From Cryptomeria japonica (taxonomy: Eukaryota; Streptophyta; Pinopsida; Cupressales; Cupressaceae), in NCBI RefSeq assembly GCF_030272615.1, contig NC_081405.1, forward strand, positions 23,699,772 to 23,763,771: a stretch of 64,000 nucleotides of DNA. The letters run 5' to 3'. Numbering within the stretch: the stretch's first letter is position 1; each line of letters starts with the position of its first letter. The notes under the pieces were generated by a model. The model saw only the letters and a list, made by a program, of their open reading frames with translations. It made no database searches and was not told the DNA's origin. Positions 44,837 through 57,068 of this stretch are shown one piece after another. The position numbers and the translations under genes were made by a program.

Positions 44837-45639
44837 ATATTGAAGTTATGGTGTTTTGTTGCAAATTTCTTGAGTTATCTTCATGGTTGTTTGATACACT
44901 TGAATCGTGCTCAATCGAAGTAGTTTGTTAATTTGAAAGACTAAGTGTGAGATTTGATATTTGGTAGGATTCGTAATCCAAACCACTAGCTTCTTGCTGA
45001 TTGTAGGAACGCCTTGTGTGGTCGACTGGAGAACACTTTGAGTCCTTAATCTTCAATTATCATTGTATCTTGGATATGTACCTTCGTAGTAGTGTCCTTG
45101 ATCTTTGATGTATTGAGTATCATTTTATTACCTTAGAAGATCGCACTAATTTCAATTGAGTTGTTATCTTATGGCAAAATTGAAATTGGTTGAATCTTGC
45201 CAAGTCTCGTCCATACTAAGTCACTCATAGGGTTAGGCTAGATTAGACCTCTTTAAACCCTATCTTTTTGCTTTTTTTTGAAAGTTCCTTTTAGTTTAGT
45301 AAAATCTTCGAGCTTTAGAATGCGTAAGACCCCTTGGAGGAAACAACAAATCACATCATACCACTAAAAGCTTGTCCACACGTAGAGACCCTACTAAAAG
45401 AACCTTGGAGTCTACCTAACTGATCCTTTTTGCAGATCTTCAACAGTTAGAGACTATTTTCTCAAGAGAGGATAAGATGCCTATTGGTATTTTATTCTGT
45501 GTATGATTGTGTATAAAATACACGTCAACACTACCCTAGCTATCCATTGGTGGAAATTTCTAGAGAGGACATGTGCCAAGCAATACAATTTTATCATTGG
45601 TCAAGCATTAAATGTTATGTAATGGTTGTAAGTTGTAAC

Positions 45640-45729
45640 AAACCCTAATTAGGGTTTAGGTGTCATAATCTTGGCCATTGATCTTATTTTGATCTGGACC
45701 GTTCATTGTAATTGAGGATGCTATATATA
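45640..45729 (+). promoter_or_regulatory. Telo-box palindrome and TATA box (outer unit)
   Basis: The palindrome is perfect at 45640-45657 and TATATATA lies at 45722-45729, with AATAAA near 45896. The order and spacing are as in the inner unit, about 870 bp before the unit's end at 46597. Confidence 0.7.
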
Positions 45730-46884
45730 CCCTCATTTCTTTTCATTTTGAAACTAGAACTAAAAAAAACTAGAGATTAGATATCAGCATTAGTGATTAG
45801 AGATTAGCAATTTGATAGAAGCAAGTATTTTGTAGCAAGATTGAGCTTTGAAGAAGGAATTTCAAACAATTGTTGTTCATGATGGCTTTGAGATCAATAA
45901 AATATTGAAGTTATGGTGTTTTATTGCAATTCTTGTGGTTATCTTCATGGTTGTTCGTTTTCTTGAATCATTCTCAATCAAGATAGTGTTTTAATTTGAA
46001 GGACAAAGTGTTGGACTTGATCGTCGGTGAGGTTCACTTTCCAAACCACTAGCTTCTTGCTGATTGTAGGAACGCCTTGCGTGGTCAACTGGATCAACTT
46101 GAATCACTTATACTTTCAATCATTGTTGTATCTTGGACATGTGCCTTTGTGGTAGTGTTTATGATCCTTGATGAATTGAAAAATCATTTGTTACCTTAGA
46201 AGATCGCATCAATTTCAATTGAGTTGTTACTTTATGGCAATATTGAAGTTGGTAGAATCTTGCCAAGTCTCGTCCACATTGAGTCATTCTTAGGATTAGA
46301 TTAGACTGTATCTCTTGCAAGCCCTACTCTTTTGATCTTTTTTTTGAGAGCTTGTTAGTATTAGGAAACCCTGTTCCTGCAGTTCGGATTTGGCGTAAGA
46401 CCCCTTGATGAAACAGCAATCACAACGACCACTGGTGCTTGTCCACACGTAGAGACCCTACTTAAAAGAACATTGAAGTCACCCTAACTGATCCTTCTTG
46501 CGATATCTTCAGCAGTTAGAGATTTTATTCAAGAGAGGATAAGGTACCCTTGGGTATTTTATTCTGTGTATGATTGTGTACAAAATACACGTCAACAGGT
46601 CTGCTGGAGCATGTCAAGGCTGCCCAAAGGCTGTCTAAGTTTGACAACGATCTGCACATCACCCTGACTTCCAGATTAAGATAAGTTTTGCTATAGGTGA
46701 TTTATGCGCTAGAAGGGTAAACTTGTAATCTGCTTAATCGAATCAGATCTGAGATTATTGTTGTTGGGTTTTTCCTCCAAGAGGGAGGTTTTCCCAGGGT
46801 ATCGCTGTGTTATGTGTGCATTTGTGTTTTCTTGTTCTTTACTGTTAATTTGATTGCTAAGTTTAACATAAAACTAACATGAAA

Positions 46885-48850
46885 TGCTCTCCCTTACGCA
46901 ACTTCTCCCCTTTGGAAATTGGCAAAGGGTATCCAGTGCTAACTTGAATAAGAAAATGATTAGCTCCCCTTGAATTCATGCTTTTGTTGAAGAACTTAGT
47001 GAATGGATTAGAGTGACATCACTCTCAATTTCTCCCTCAGGTACTCAAAAGTCTCTTTTGGAAGAGGCTTTGTGAAGATATCTGCAATCTACTCCTTAGT
47101 AGCAACATGCTCCAACTTTACTTGTTGCTCAAGTGCTTGCTCCTTCAAGAAATGGTACTTAATCGTAATATGTTTTGTCCCTGAGTGCATAGCAATATTC
47201 TTTGATATGTTGATGACACTCGTATTATTGCAAAGTATAGGAACGGCATGTACATACTCAACCTTGGTATCTTTCAATGTCTATTTCATCCATAGAACAT
47301 GTGTGTAACAAGTTGGTGCTGCAATATACTCTACCTCTTTTCTACATAGTGAGACTACTGCTTGTTTCTTGCTTAGCCAAGATAGAAGATAATTGACAAG
47401 AAAGAATGCACCTCCATTGGTGCTTTTCCTATCATCAAATATTGCCAGCCTAATCTGCATACGTGTATTCTATAAGGGTGAAATCTTTACTTCTTGGATA
47501 CCACAATCTGAAATCCATAGTCCCTTTTAAATATTTCAATATTTTGTTGACTGTATTGACATGGCTTTCTTTCGGAGCTGCCTCAAATTGTACCACTAAA
47601 CCAACTGCTTGCATAAAGTCAAGTCTTGTAGCTGTTAGATATAGCTAGCTTTCAATCATGGATCTATACATAGTTTGATTTGCTGTAGGAGATTCATCAT
47701 CTTTGCCCGATTTGCAACCAGTAACCATAGGAGTACTTACTAGATTACAATCTTCCATCTTGAACTTTTTAACATCTCTTTAACATACTTGGTTTGAGAA
47801 ATAAATATCCTTTTTCCTGATTGAGAGATTTGCAAACCAAGAAAGAAAGATAACTTGCTGAGCATTGACATCTCAAATTCGTTTTTGCATGTTAGAAGCA
47901 AAGTCTTGACACATTCCCTCACAATCTCCTCCAGAAATGATGTCATCCACATAGACAACAATTAACAACTTATCTCCTTTCTTGACATACATGTTGCTAT
48001 CCACTATACCTCTTTTGAAGCCTTGCTCTTGGAGGTACTTGTCTAACCTTGAATACCATGCCCTTGCGGCTTGCTTTAGTCCGTGGGAGGGCCTTCTTCA
48101 GTCTACGCACATAATCTTCATTTTTTGATAAGATGAATCCTTTAGGGTGTTCAATTTACACTTTCTCTTCAAGATTTCCATTAAGAAAAGTTCATTTGAC
48201 ATCTATTTGAAAAAATTTGAAATTCTTGAAACATGAAAGAGCCAAGAACATTTAGATGGCCTCTAATTTTGCAATAGGAGCAAATGTTTCTTCAAAATCT
48301 ATTCCTTCAACTTGTGCATAGCCTTTGCATACAAGTATCGCTTTGTTCCTTGTGACTTCCCCATCTTCATTCAACTTGTTTTGAAAAATCCACTTGGTCT
48401 CAAAAACATTCTTCTCCTTAGGTATTGGGACAAGCTCCCAAGTCTCATTCTTTTCTACTTGATCCAATTCTTCCTCCATTGTCTTGATCCAATGTTTATC
48501 TTGACTTGCTTTTGAAAAATTGTTTGTCTCAACTTTGGAGAGAAAACACGTGTTTGCATGCTCTATTATGTTGGCAAGTTGTCTTCTTATTTGAATTTCT
48601 ATACTTTTATCTCCAATAATCAATTTTTTATGATGGTTCTTTTGAACAAACCTAGGTGGTGTCTTGGGTGGTCCCTTGGATGTTCTTGTGTTTTCTTGCT
48701 CCCCTTCTTCAATTTCAGATCCAACCTTTGTTTCTTCTTCCTTGGAGCTTTCTACCCTTTGATAATCAATTTCTTGTGCTATCTCCTTTCGATGCTTTTC
48801 TTCATCAAGGCACTTTCAACAACTTTGTGCAGTTTTTTGTTGTAGCATCT
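46885..48850 (-). pseudogene. Copia D pol: reverse transcriptase and RNase H
   Basis: On the minus strand from 48850: [19 protein letters not shown] leads to the RT start ([18 protein letters not shown], then [18 protein letters not shown] and [14 protein letters not shown]). The catalytic motif VVYVDDII lies near 47945. RNase H and the end follow: VEYIAAPTCYTHVLWMK, SGTKHITIKYHFLKE, IADIFTKPLPKETFEYLRE. Several frameshifts and stops break the frame. The sequence joins in register with 59465 on the far side of unit B (YRC/YNKK). Confidence 0.85.
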
Positions 48851-51800
48851 TGTTGACATGTTTGGAATCGCATTGCTGCAAACTCCATACGGCCAACGCA
48901 GAATAGAATAACCAGCTGAGTATCCTATCCTCTCTTGAGATAAGGAAATCCCTAGTGCTGTTTTTTTACGTTTGATCAAAGGGGATAACCTCAAGGTTTC
49001 GTTTGTCAGGTCTTGACTGTGGGATTTCTCAGTGGTTTGATGTGTTTATGCTGGAAACACAAGGGGGACTTACGGTGAGATAGGCGATTTATAGATAAGT
49101 TCCTTGGAATCTTTATGATCTTTCTTATCAAATGATTTCGGTTAAGTTGATACTATTTTTAGTGGGACTGCGGATTTTCTTGATAAAAAGGGGGAAAAAG
49201 GAGGGAAGGATAGGGAGAGAGAGATACATGAAATGTAAATTCTAACTAAGATAGCAGTTTTAGCAAACAGACGGACACCTCCAAATAACTAGACTAAGCA
49301 TCACCAGCTACTTGAGCACAATGTTTACATAAATCTAGTGCAATCTTCAAAGGAAAATAAGATTTTCATGCTATCAACTACAACATTAGAACTTTTACAT
49401 TCATAGTGAGTATTCAATAACTGAACTTAAGCATATAAAAGGTTCAGATTAACCATGCAGAGAGAAAGACAATCAGCCATTCCCCAATGATGTGAACTGC
49501 GAAGATTCTGTCGGATGTTTGTTTGAAAATGCTACAGAAAAATGAAAGACATAACAAAATAATTTAAATGGTGAAGAAGGAGACCATGCACTCACAATGA
49601 AAAGAAAACAGCCTTAACTTTGCATTAATCTTGTGTAAATTTCGCTAGAGCTTCAGCAACAATCCATGAACTTCTTACAAAATGAGGGAAACCAGTCCCC
49701 TTTAAATAGGCCCCAAAATTGGATGAATGGCCCAGATCTAATCTAAACAAGTGGCCCAGATTCATCCATAAAGCATGGCTGCCCATACCCATAAATGGGA
49801 GGCAAATATTAACAACCACCCCAAAATGAGTAATAACTACCCAAAAAGGATAATTAAAACTTATCCAAAATTATCCAAAAAGGTGCATTCATAAAGTAAA
49901 AAAGTCAAATATGACCCTTTTGGCCAAAAGTGCACTTTTCAAAATTTAAAAAGGAAAAAAGTGCATTTTTAGGAAAGCACTTTTTATTTTCCAGCTTCAA
50001 ATCCTTTTATCAAAAATTGACTTTCTTCATGCAAATATTCTCGCCAGAGATCTCGACCTACTGCACGTTCCTCACGAACATACTCCTGGAACCTGATACA
50101 TAATTTGAAAAGCAGACTGAATGGAGGCATAGGAGGATGGCAAATTTTATATTGCATGCCTTCGAGGTATTGGTCTACCTGCTTCAGACCATCTTGCCAA
50201 CTGGAACGATTACGCTCAAAGCACAACATGTCCGAGTGGAATTGACCGGCGAAGCCTAGGTCCTTAGTGGAATAAGTGATCTTATTTGTTCCCAATCTTT
50301 CCTCCCAATCTGGCGGTATCACTTCATTGGATTGATCATTTACCCATCCCGAAACCATTGATCGAAGGATTATCTTGCCAAGTTCTTGCATGGTTTTCAG
50401 AATTACCTCGCATGCATTGTGTTCTCTATCGATGATTTCCTTCACATCATTCTTCATGTTGACAGTCCAGTACCATTCCTTAAGAGTGCTGATGTTATGA
50501 GGATCTAGGATGGTGGGTAATGTAGGAATCTGTGCATGGGACCAAAAAAGAGCGTTCATGAGGGGAAGAGTAGTGGCAGCCACTTCGTGGATGTGGAGGG
50601 ATTCCCTCTTTACCTCTAATAACTTAACCAAAGTGGTTTCTCGGTGGCGAGCCATTTCCTTCACTTCCTCAAGGATTCGTTCTCCCCTTTTTCTGATGCC
50701 TTGTATCCATTCCTTGACGGCCCTTGCGATGTCCCGTACTCCTTCAAATTCTGTTGTGGTCCTCTGTGCCAATGCTGTCGGAGGAATGTGGGATTCAGAG
50801 GCATTGTGTAATGGTCTTAGGAGTTGATCGATGTACCCTTCGACCTGTTTAGCAAGGGCCCGATACATATCCTTCTCAGCTGTTATCTGTTCAAGTTGCC
50901 TGAGTATGTTTTGCACTGAATCCTTGAATTCTTCTTTTTCTTGCTCCTTAGTGGCTCGTCCAATGGGGACAGCCGTGATGCTATAATCTGCCAGTGTGAT
51001 TTGATCTGGTGGCTTATCTGCAGGCGGGGTGGCAATGTGAAGAGTGCGGTTCCTTTGATCATCCTTAGTCATTCTAGAATATGCCTTAGGCTTTTTCTTC
51101 CCCTTAGCTTTAGCTTGGTCTATGCGCGAGAAGATGTCCTCCAGATCAATAGGTGGTTTGGTGGCGGCCTTGCGTTGGGCTCTGGCAATTAACCATTCTT
51201 GAGGTACTGTTTGGGCTGATGATATGGTTAAGTTTGCATTCTGTTTTTTGAGGTTTTCAGCCGACTCATCACAGATTTGCAGCTGTTCTGTTACCGGAGG
51301 GGTGGGGGAGGTGCCAAGTTCCTTACTTGCAGTTGAACTTTCTCCCATTTCACTGAACAGTTGTCTGGCGCCTTCGTGTGATGGTTTCTCTTCAGTCCTT
51401 TCGAGCTCACGGGTCTCCTTTGCCCTTTGCTCTCCTTCAATGGTAGAGTCATCTTTGGTTGTATTATGGAGCAGCAGTTCATGGCGGCTCTGTTGGGTGG
51501 GTTCATGCACTTCGATCCCTTGAATGGATGGAATCTCTCCTTCCTCTATTGGGTTACTGTTGACGTGTATTTTGTACACTATCAAACACAGAATAAAATA
51601 CCCAAGGGTACCTTATCCTCTCTTGAATAAAGCCTTTGATTGTTGAAGATGTCGCGAAAAAGGATCAATCAGGATGACTCCAAGGTTCTTCGATGTAGGG
51701 TCTCTACGTGTGGATAAGCTCTCTGTGGTATGATGTGATTTGCTGGAATCACAAGGGGACTTACATTTGATGATTGAACGTTTGATTTGCTTTGAATATT

Positions 51801-52451
51801 GCTGGAACACAGGCTTTTACTAGCTTTGATTTGAAAAAAAAGGAAGAAAGACGAGGGCGAGGAGAGAATCTAATCCTAATACTAAGGAATGTAGGAGCAA
51901 TGATTGATCTTTGATGAAATTCTAACTAGGTCTTGTTTTGACATCGCAGGACCATCTCCACAAGGTTAGTGCGATCTTCGAAGGAAAGCTTTATGATGTT
52001 CAAATCATCACTGCAGGCATAGACACCATCAGGTTGATGCATATCAATGAAGAAGCGAAAATTGAAGTTAAGCTTAAGCTGAATGATTCCAGTTGACTAC
52101 ACAAGGCAAGTTTGTAATCAACAAACTGCTAGTAGTATGGATATACGAATTCCACCATCAATCAAGCACATTTCTTCCACTCATCTAATAACATGAAATC
52201 AAATACGAGAAGTATAGAGACCATGCAAATTGTTGAATCGACCCATAAATTTCATCATTTCTTCAATGAAGTTACAAGTCTTTTACAACAACATCTTGGC
52301 AACAATCTTTGCCTTCTCTCTCTACTCTACTTTAATTGCTATTTTATCAACTAGCTAATCACCTTCTAACTACTCTCTATCTGTCTTCTAACTGCTTCCA
52401 ACTCCTATTCTCTTCTATTCTATTACCTTTACAAAATGAAATGCCAGGGCT

Positions 52452-52539
52452 TATATAGTACCCTCAATACAATTCGATGGCTTAGATCAATTCGAGATCA
52501 ATGGCCAAGATTCAACAATGAAAACCCTAATTAGGGTTT
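52452..52539 (-). promoter_or_regulatory. Telo-box palindrome and TATA box (unit in B)
   Basis: The perfect palindrome lies at 52522-52539 and the minus-strand TATATAA at about 52451-52457, about 65 bp apart and about 0.9 kb before the unit's 3' end at 51558. This is the same module as in the other three units. Confidence 0.7.
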
Positions 52540-53985
52540 GTTACAACCATTACATAACATTTAATGCTTGACCAATGATAAAATTGTATTGCTTGGACAC
52601 ATGTTCTCTCTAGAAAATTCCACCAATGGATAGCTAGGGTAGGTACATCGGAGTTTGTGCCACCTTCCATGAGTTAGGTACATTGAATCTGGACATGCTG
52701 AGGTGGACCACACTGACTAGAGAAGTGATGACTAGGATGCCACCTCGTCTGACACTTGTAACTTGGTAAATATTCAACTTGATGTTGTTGAGAAGCTAGC
52801 TTTAATTAATTCATCTGGTACTATCTGCTTCTTCAACGAACCCTTGTTCTAACTTCTTGTGTCCTTGATGTGCAGGATGATTGATGTACCTCGCCTTGGA
52901 ATACTGGATTGGAGAAGTCGCCCTTGATGACGTTAGTCCAAAGAAGGCCGTCCTTGTCGATGCTAGACTGGAGGAGGTCGCCCTTGTCCTTGCTTGATCG
53001 TCCTTGATCTGGCTTGATTTTACAACTCCGGGATCTCCATTTGATGCCTACACAAAATATTAAAGTTAGTCTTTTGAGCATCAAACCTCAAAGCATGAAA
53101 TTTAAGACCTTTCGACGGTAAAACTTAAAATATTAATTTGAAAAAAGTCATGATAAATCAAGAACTACACATTTTCAAATTAATAATGAATGGAATTTGG
53201 ATCTTCAAGACTTAGACTTTACAAAATTGCAATGGGATCATAGTAAGTCTTGAATAAGAACTTTAAAAAATGATTCTTCATACCTTCCCTTTGAGTATTT
53301 AAGTACAAAACCTTGAAAAATGAAGGAAGAGGACCGGATTTTGTTGGGCAAGATTTATAGTCCTTCCTTGGATGAAGTACGCCTCCTCTAGTTTGAAAAA
53401 GAATAACTCCACTAGCCTCTTCAAAAATCTGGAAATTCGCCTTCAAATGTCTTCAAAAAATCTGGAAATTATCCTCCAATCTAGCTAGAAATTCGCCTCT
53501 CCAATAGCTTTCAAGATGAATTTCGCCCTCCACTAGCTTCTTCCACACTTGTAGAAATTCGCTCCACTCTTTTGGATTTCGCTCCTCAAATTGCTCTCCA
53601 ATTTCGCACTTGAAAGGATGATTGAATGATTTGAATTGTGAAACAACACCTCCAATATATAGAGCGCTCACCTTCTACATCTCTCCATAGGCCGACTTGG
53701 CAAAATAGGCCAAAAAATAAATAAATTTGCAAAAACAAGAGGCCGACCTAATAAAATAATAAAACATGATACCTCAAGCGCCCCATTTTCAATTTTAATT
53801 TAATAATAATTAATTTCAAATGCCTCCATTAATAAAAAAAAAATCGATTTTCTAAGGCTAAAAATTAATTTATTAAATGCCAATTTAATTAATTTTTTCA
53901 AATATTTCGAAGTTGATGATTTTGGCATTTCATGTGATTTGGAGGATATTAACGCCCAAGTAGAAAATAGTGAATGCCAATAACT

Positions 53986-54598
53986 TCGCTCTGGTCCCTT
54001 AGAGAGGGACAGGAGCGCTCTTGCATTTTAAGCCTTGCATTCCTTGCTTTCACGTTCAAAACCTCATCCTTGGCATCCAAAATGGCATTTTTATTTGGAA
54101 CTTTTGAGTTTAATTCACTTGATCTTTAGAAGGAGCGTGCCTTAGAACATTTTCGCCCTGGTCCTTCAGTGAGGGACAGGAGCGCCTTTTGCATTTGGCC
54201 CAGGATCATCAAGTTTTTGGAGTCAAACCTTTGTTCATCATGATTTAGAAGACCTTTCCAATCTTGCTCAACTTTGTCTTAGCATAATCTCGGAGGGAAA
54301 TTGTTGATTTTATAAAAAATCGCCCTGGTCCTTCAGTGAGGGACAGGAGTGCTTTTACCTTTGTAGACAAAAACTCCATCATTTCATTGTCTTTGTTCAA
54401 GTTTGGATGCTCTATCACGTTCATTTCGTCCTCCACCATGCCTTTGATGTTCCAATTTGACCAAACAAGGTCAGGAATGACTCAAATAAGCCTTTTCGCC
54501 CTGGACCCTTGGTGAGGGACAAGAGCGCTTTGCCTTGGTCCCTTGGAGAGGGACAGGAGCGAAATTCGCTTTGGATCCTCAGTGAAGGACAGGAGCGA
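53986..54598 (-). repeat. Six-copy array of the 33-bp palindromic motif
   Basis: The copies (plus-strand left ends) start at 53986, 54153, 54320, 54496, 54531 and 54566. Intervals are 167, 167, 176, 35 and 35 bp. On the plus strand they read TCGCCCTGGTCC…GGGACAGGAGCG, the reverse complement of the motif at 36146. The last three copies are packed directly against each other. Confidence 0.9.
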
Positions 54599-57068
54599 AT
54601 TTTGACTTTTTGAACTCTCTATCAGGATAATTTTTATGGAATATAACATTTAAGTATAAGTGTCCTTTAAGTTATATTCCATATATACTTTCAGGATGTT
54701 TGAGAGTGGTCTGAGACCTCCAGGAGTTATATTGCAAAATCTAGTTTTTTGAGGTTTTTCAGTTTCCAGACTTAGTCAAATTTGAGGATCAGGACAATCC
54801 AGACTTAGCCAAATTTTCAGGATCAGGACTTTCAGACTTAGCCAAATTTTCAGGATCAGGACTTCACTCCAGCAGGACCCGCTATCCTATTGATCTCCCC
54901 GACAACACTCAAAAATGCAAAAGCCAACTGACAAAACCCTAAAAGACCTAAAAAAAACAAACCCTAAAAAGCAAAAAACAGGGGTCCCCATTTGCAATGG
55001 GGCGATGTGTGAAAACGTCACAATAGCTACTCGGTTGGGTTGATTCAATGGCTCTTAGCTCAACTTCTAGCATGTCGGGTGCGGGAGGATCATCAGTTCC
55101 AAACACATCAATGTCACTTTGAGAAGGCGGAGCAGGTATATAATCTAATTCCACTACATCGTTGGACGAACTGGGGTCCTTTGACGATGAAGTGACCTCT
55201 GGTCTCCTTATAGGAATCTTTTCCCTTCTCGTTCTCTTGGACGTCCGAGTCCCTCTGCAAGCCTTAGCCTTCTTTCTCTTCGCAGGTTTTTCAATTTCTT
55301 CTCTGGGTGCACTGGACGTTCCTTCATCTTCGGAAGATTGAGAATCGAGGCTGCCCATTAGGTGGTAAGTGAACTGGACTCCCTCATGAATTAGCCTCTC
55401 AATCTGCTGATGTAACCATTGGTCTGTGTATCTTGCTGGGGCTGCCATGATTGCCTCAAAATCAGTGATCGGGTCCTGTGACCAATCAACACCTGGCAAA
55501 AGATGCCTTACTGCCTCAAATTCTTGGACTTGAAGGCAATTCCCTGAATCTGTGAGTTGATCTGGGACCCGGCGATATTCAAAGAGCCGCATTTGCTGCA
55601 CACTGAGCCTAGAATATTCACGTCTCCGGACTTCGTAGTCATCAGAGCAATTTTTCCAATAGTCTTCAACTGATTCCTTTGCTCTGTACCGCTTGCCATA
55701 GGCTCTCTTCGCTAGATTATCGTGATCGAAATATTTTCTCGGAAAATGGTCCTGTAGGCCATAAGAGGCCAGCTCTGTGAGGGATTCCTCTGCTAGGGTG
55801 GGGGTCTTCAGGTGGACATCCTGGTTGCCTATGATCATGGGGAACGCGAATCCAGCCTGCTTGCTTTCTTTGAGTAAGATGCCGGCCGGACGTGACTGCC
55901 TTGCGACCTCCATAAGAACTACTTTGTCGGTTGGGTATCGTGGAAGTCGGAGAGGGGCACCATCAAAGCCCGCTATTCGGATATAGGAGAACCTTGGGAA
56001 CTGGATGAACCAAGCCCCGTATCTCTATACTAGAATAGTAGCCTGCTATGAGAGCCTTATGTGTAATCCTCCCTGCATTAGCCCGACCAGGCGCATTGCG
56101 AAGGCGTCATTGACGCACTCATATTGGCCAACTGCATAAGCTGGGCTGCTCTTTTCTCTCTGAGCTATATCTTGGTAATGCAGCTGCGGGTAACAATCAT
56201 AGACCTTTACCTGACCAGGCCCATTCCCGATTTCACCTTTCATTATCAAACCTGGCAGCGGCTGGTTCTTGGCGAACATGTAGACCAAATAAGAGGTCAT
56301 GGTGAAGTATTTCTTCGTTTCAAGCTCAATCAGCTGAGTGTGGATGTTGTCACTTATGATCTGGGCCCAGTCAAACTTAGACTTCCTAGCGAAGACTTGC
56401 TCTGTGAAATAAAACATCCACTCTTCAAAGTAGTTGGATTTAGGAAGTTCCATAACTCGGCTGAGTAATGTGACCATATCCCCATGCGCATTATGAAAAT
56501 CACTTCTGGGGGTCTTTTTCACAATCCTGGCGCTCGGAAGTCTTCTCTCCTTGTACCACTCTTCGTTGATCAGTGCTTTGCATCGGGCCGGATTCATATC
56601 ATATGCCCCTTGTGCTTCATCTATAGTCGTGGCCGTGGGATTGTTTGGGAAGGGAATGTCGAATGCGTCGCCAATGGCCTCAGGAGTGAAGTTGGCGAGA
56701 GTCATATTCTCGAGGAGCACCAATCTGGAATCTGGCTGATAATGCCGGGCAACCTCTACTACTAACTCATAGTTTTGTACTACTGGAGGAAATCCTGCCG
56801 CCTGGGCGATGCTACTTTCCACCATCTGTCTAGGCTTGCCATATGCGTTAGGGGAGAAGACCCGATTCCTGAAGTCCTGGATGTCAATATGGCCTAGGTC
56901 GGTATCACCGATATTGTCCCAGACGCTTTGAACTTTTGACTCCCTCAATCCTCCTCTTTGATATTGATACTTCATCCTTTCAACTTTGCGTGGGATATCT
57001 GATTTGGGTGCTCGCGATGTCTCGGCTGCAGCGGGCGTCTTTGATGATTCTACTGCCGATTTAGGCAT

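Larger units (their letters stand above)
38494..45530 (+). mobile_element. ORF-bearing LTR-like unit (7,037 bp), inner
   Basis: The unit starts TGTTGTGACC and ends ACGTCAACA, flanked by the perfect duplication CTACC (38489-38493 and 45531-45535). Both flanks belong to the outer unit. The order is a palindrome array, an AT-rich block, a probable 5'-UTR intron (donor near 41037, acceptor near 41241), the long ORF, a telo-box palindrome, a TATA box, AATAAA (44831-44836), and about 0.7 kb to the end. There is no reverse transcriptase, integrase, primer site or second LTR. TATA, then a polyadenylation signal, then a TG…CA end is the layout U3-R-U5, so the whole unit looks like one giant LTR with a gene in U3. 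Confidence 0.85.
35689..46597 (+). mobile_element. ORF-less LTR-like unit (3.87 kb net) in the LTR of F
   Basis: The sequence starts TGTTGTGACCATTTCACACA and ends ACGTCAACA. It is flanked by GGTCT (35684-35688 and 46598-46602), and the host LTR of F continues exactly on both sides. Its two parts, 35689-38493 and 45536-46597, are separated by a second unit. It has the same 5' array region and the same TATA/3' region as the inner unit. In place of the 1,000-codon ORF it has only a 34-codon start remnant plus about 0.5 kb of unrelated sequence. I read it as a solo LTR or a deletion derivative of the ORF-bearing unit. Confidence 0.85.
33127..46879 (+). mobile_element. Non-autonomous LTR element 'F' with a 1.1-kb interior
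   Basis: LTR 1 is 33127-33990 (864 bp, TGTTGAAATATAG to AAACCAACA). It is followed directly by TGGTATCAGAGC (33991-34002), an initiator tRNA-Met primer site. The interior ends in AGCTAAGAGGGAG (35081-35093), a polypurine tract, and LTR 2 starts at 35094. LTR 2 is split by the unit at 35689-46597 and ends at 46879. Target duplications are TGAAG (33122-33126) and TGAAA (46880-46884). The interior has no gag or pol, so it was mobilised by another element's proteins. It sits in the 3' untranslated part of Copia D. Confidence 0.88.
51558..55025 (-). mobile_element. ORF-less LTR-like unit (3,468 bp) in the ORF of B
   Basis: On the minus strand it starts TATTGTGACG (for TGTTGTGACC) and ends ACGTCAACA. 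The flanks are GTTAC (51553-51557) and GCTAC (55026-55030), one mismatch. It aligns end to end with the outer unit of 35689-46597. Shared parts are the palindrome array, the GTCGGCCTA blocks, the segment with GGTGGCATCCTAGTCATCAC, the telo-box palindrome, the TATA box and the 3' end. The ORF start remnant is only six codons. It is a solo LTR or a short non-autonomous member. Confidence 0.85.
49984..57068 (-). pseudogene. ORF of unit B, split by an inserted unit
   Basis: From ATG 57068 (MPKSAVESSKTPAAAETSR) it shares with the intact ORF the motifs WDNIGDTDLG, AAGFPPVVQNYELVVEVARH, LLSRVMELPKSNYFEEWMFY, RYGAWFI and LPRYPTDKVVLMEV. Two in-frame TAG codons near 56046 and 56020 (LS-stop-QA and LV-stop-RYGAWFI) break it without a frameshift. 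It is basic near 55250 (KRKKAKACRGTRTSKRTRR). The unit at 51558-55025 interrupts it at QPSS, and removing the insert and one duplication keeps the frame. The rest (51557-49984) holds LHIATPPADKPPDQITLADY and the C-terminal helical domain, ending IKGFEAGK. It is about 1,200 codons, longer than the inner copy. Confidence 0.8.
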
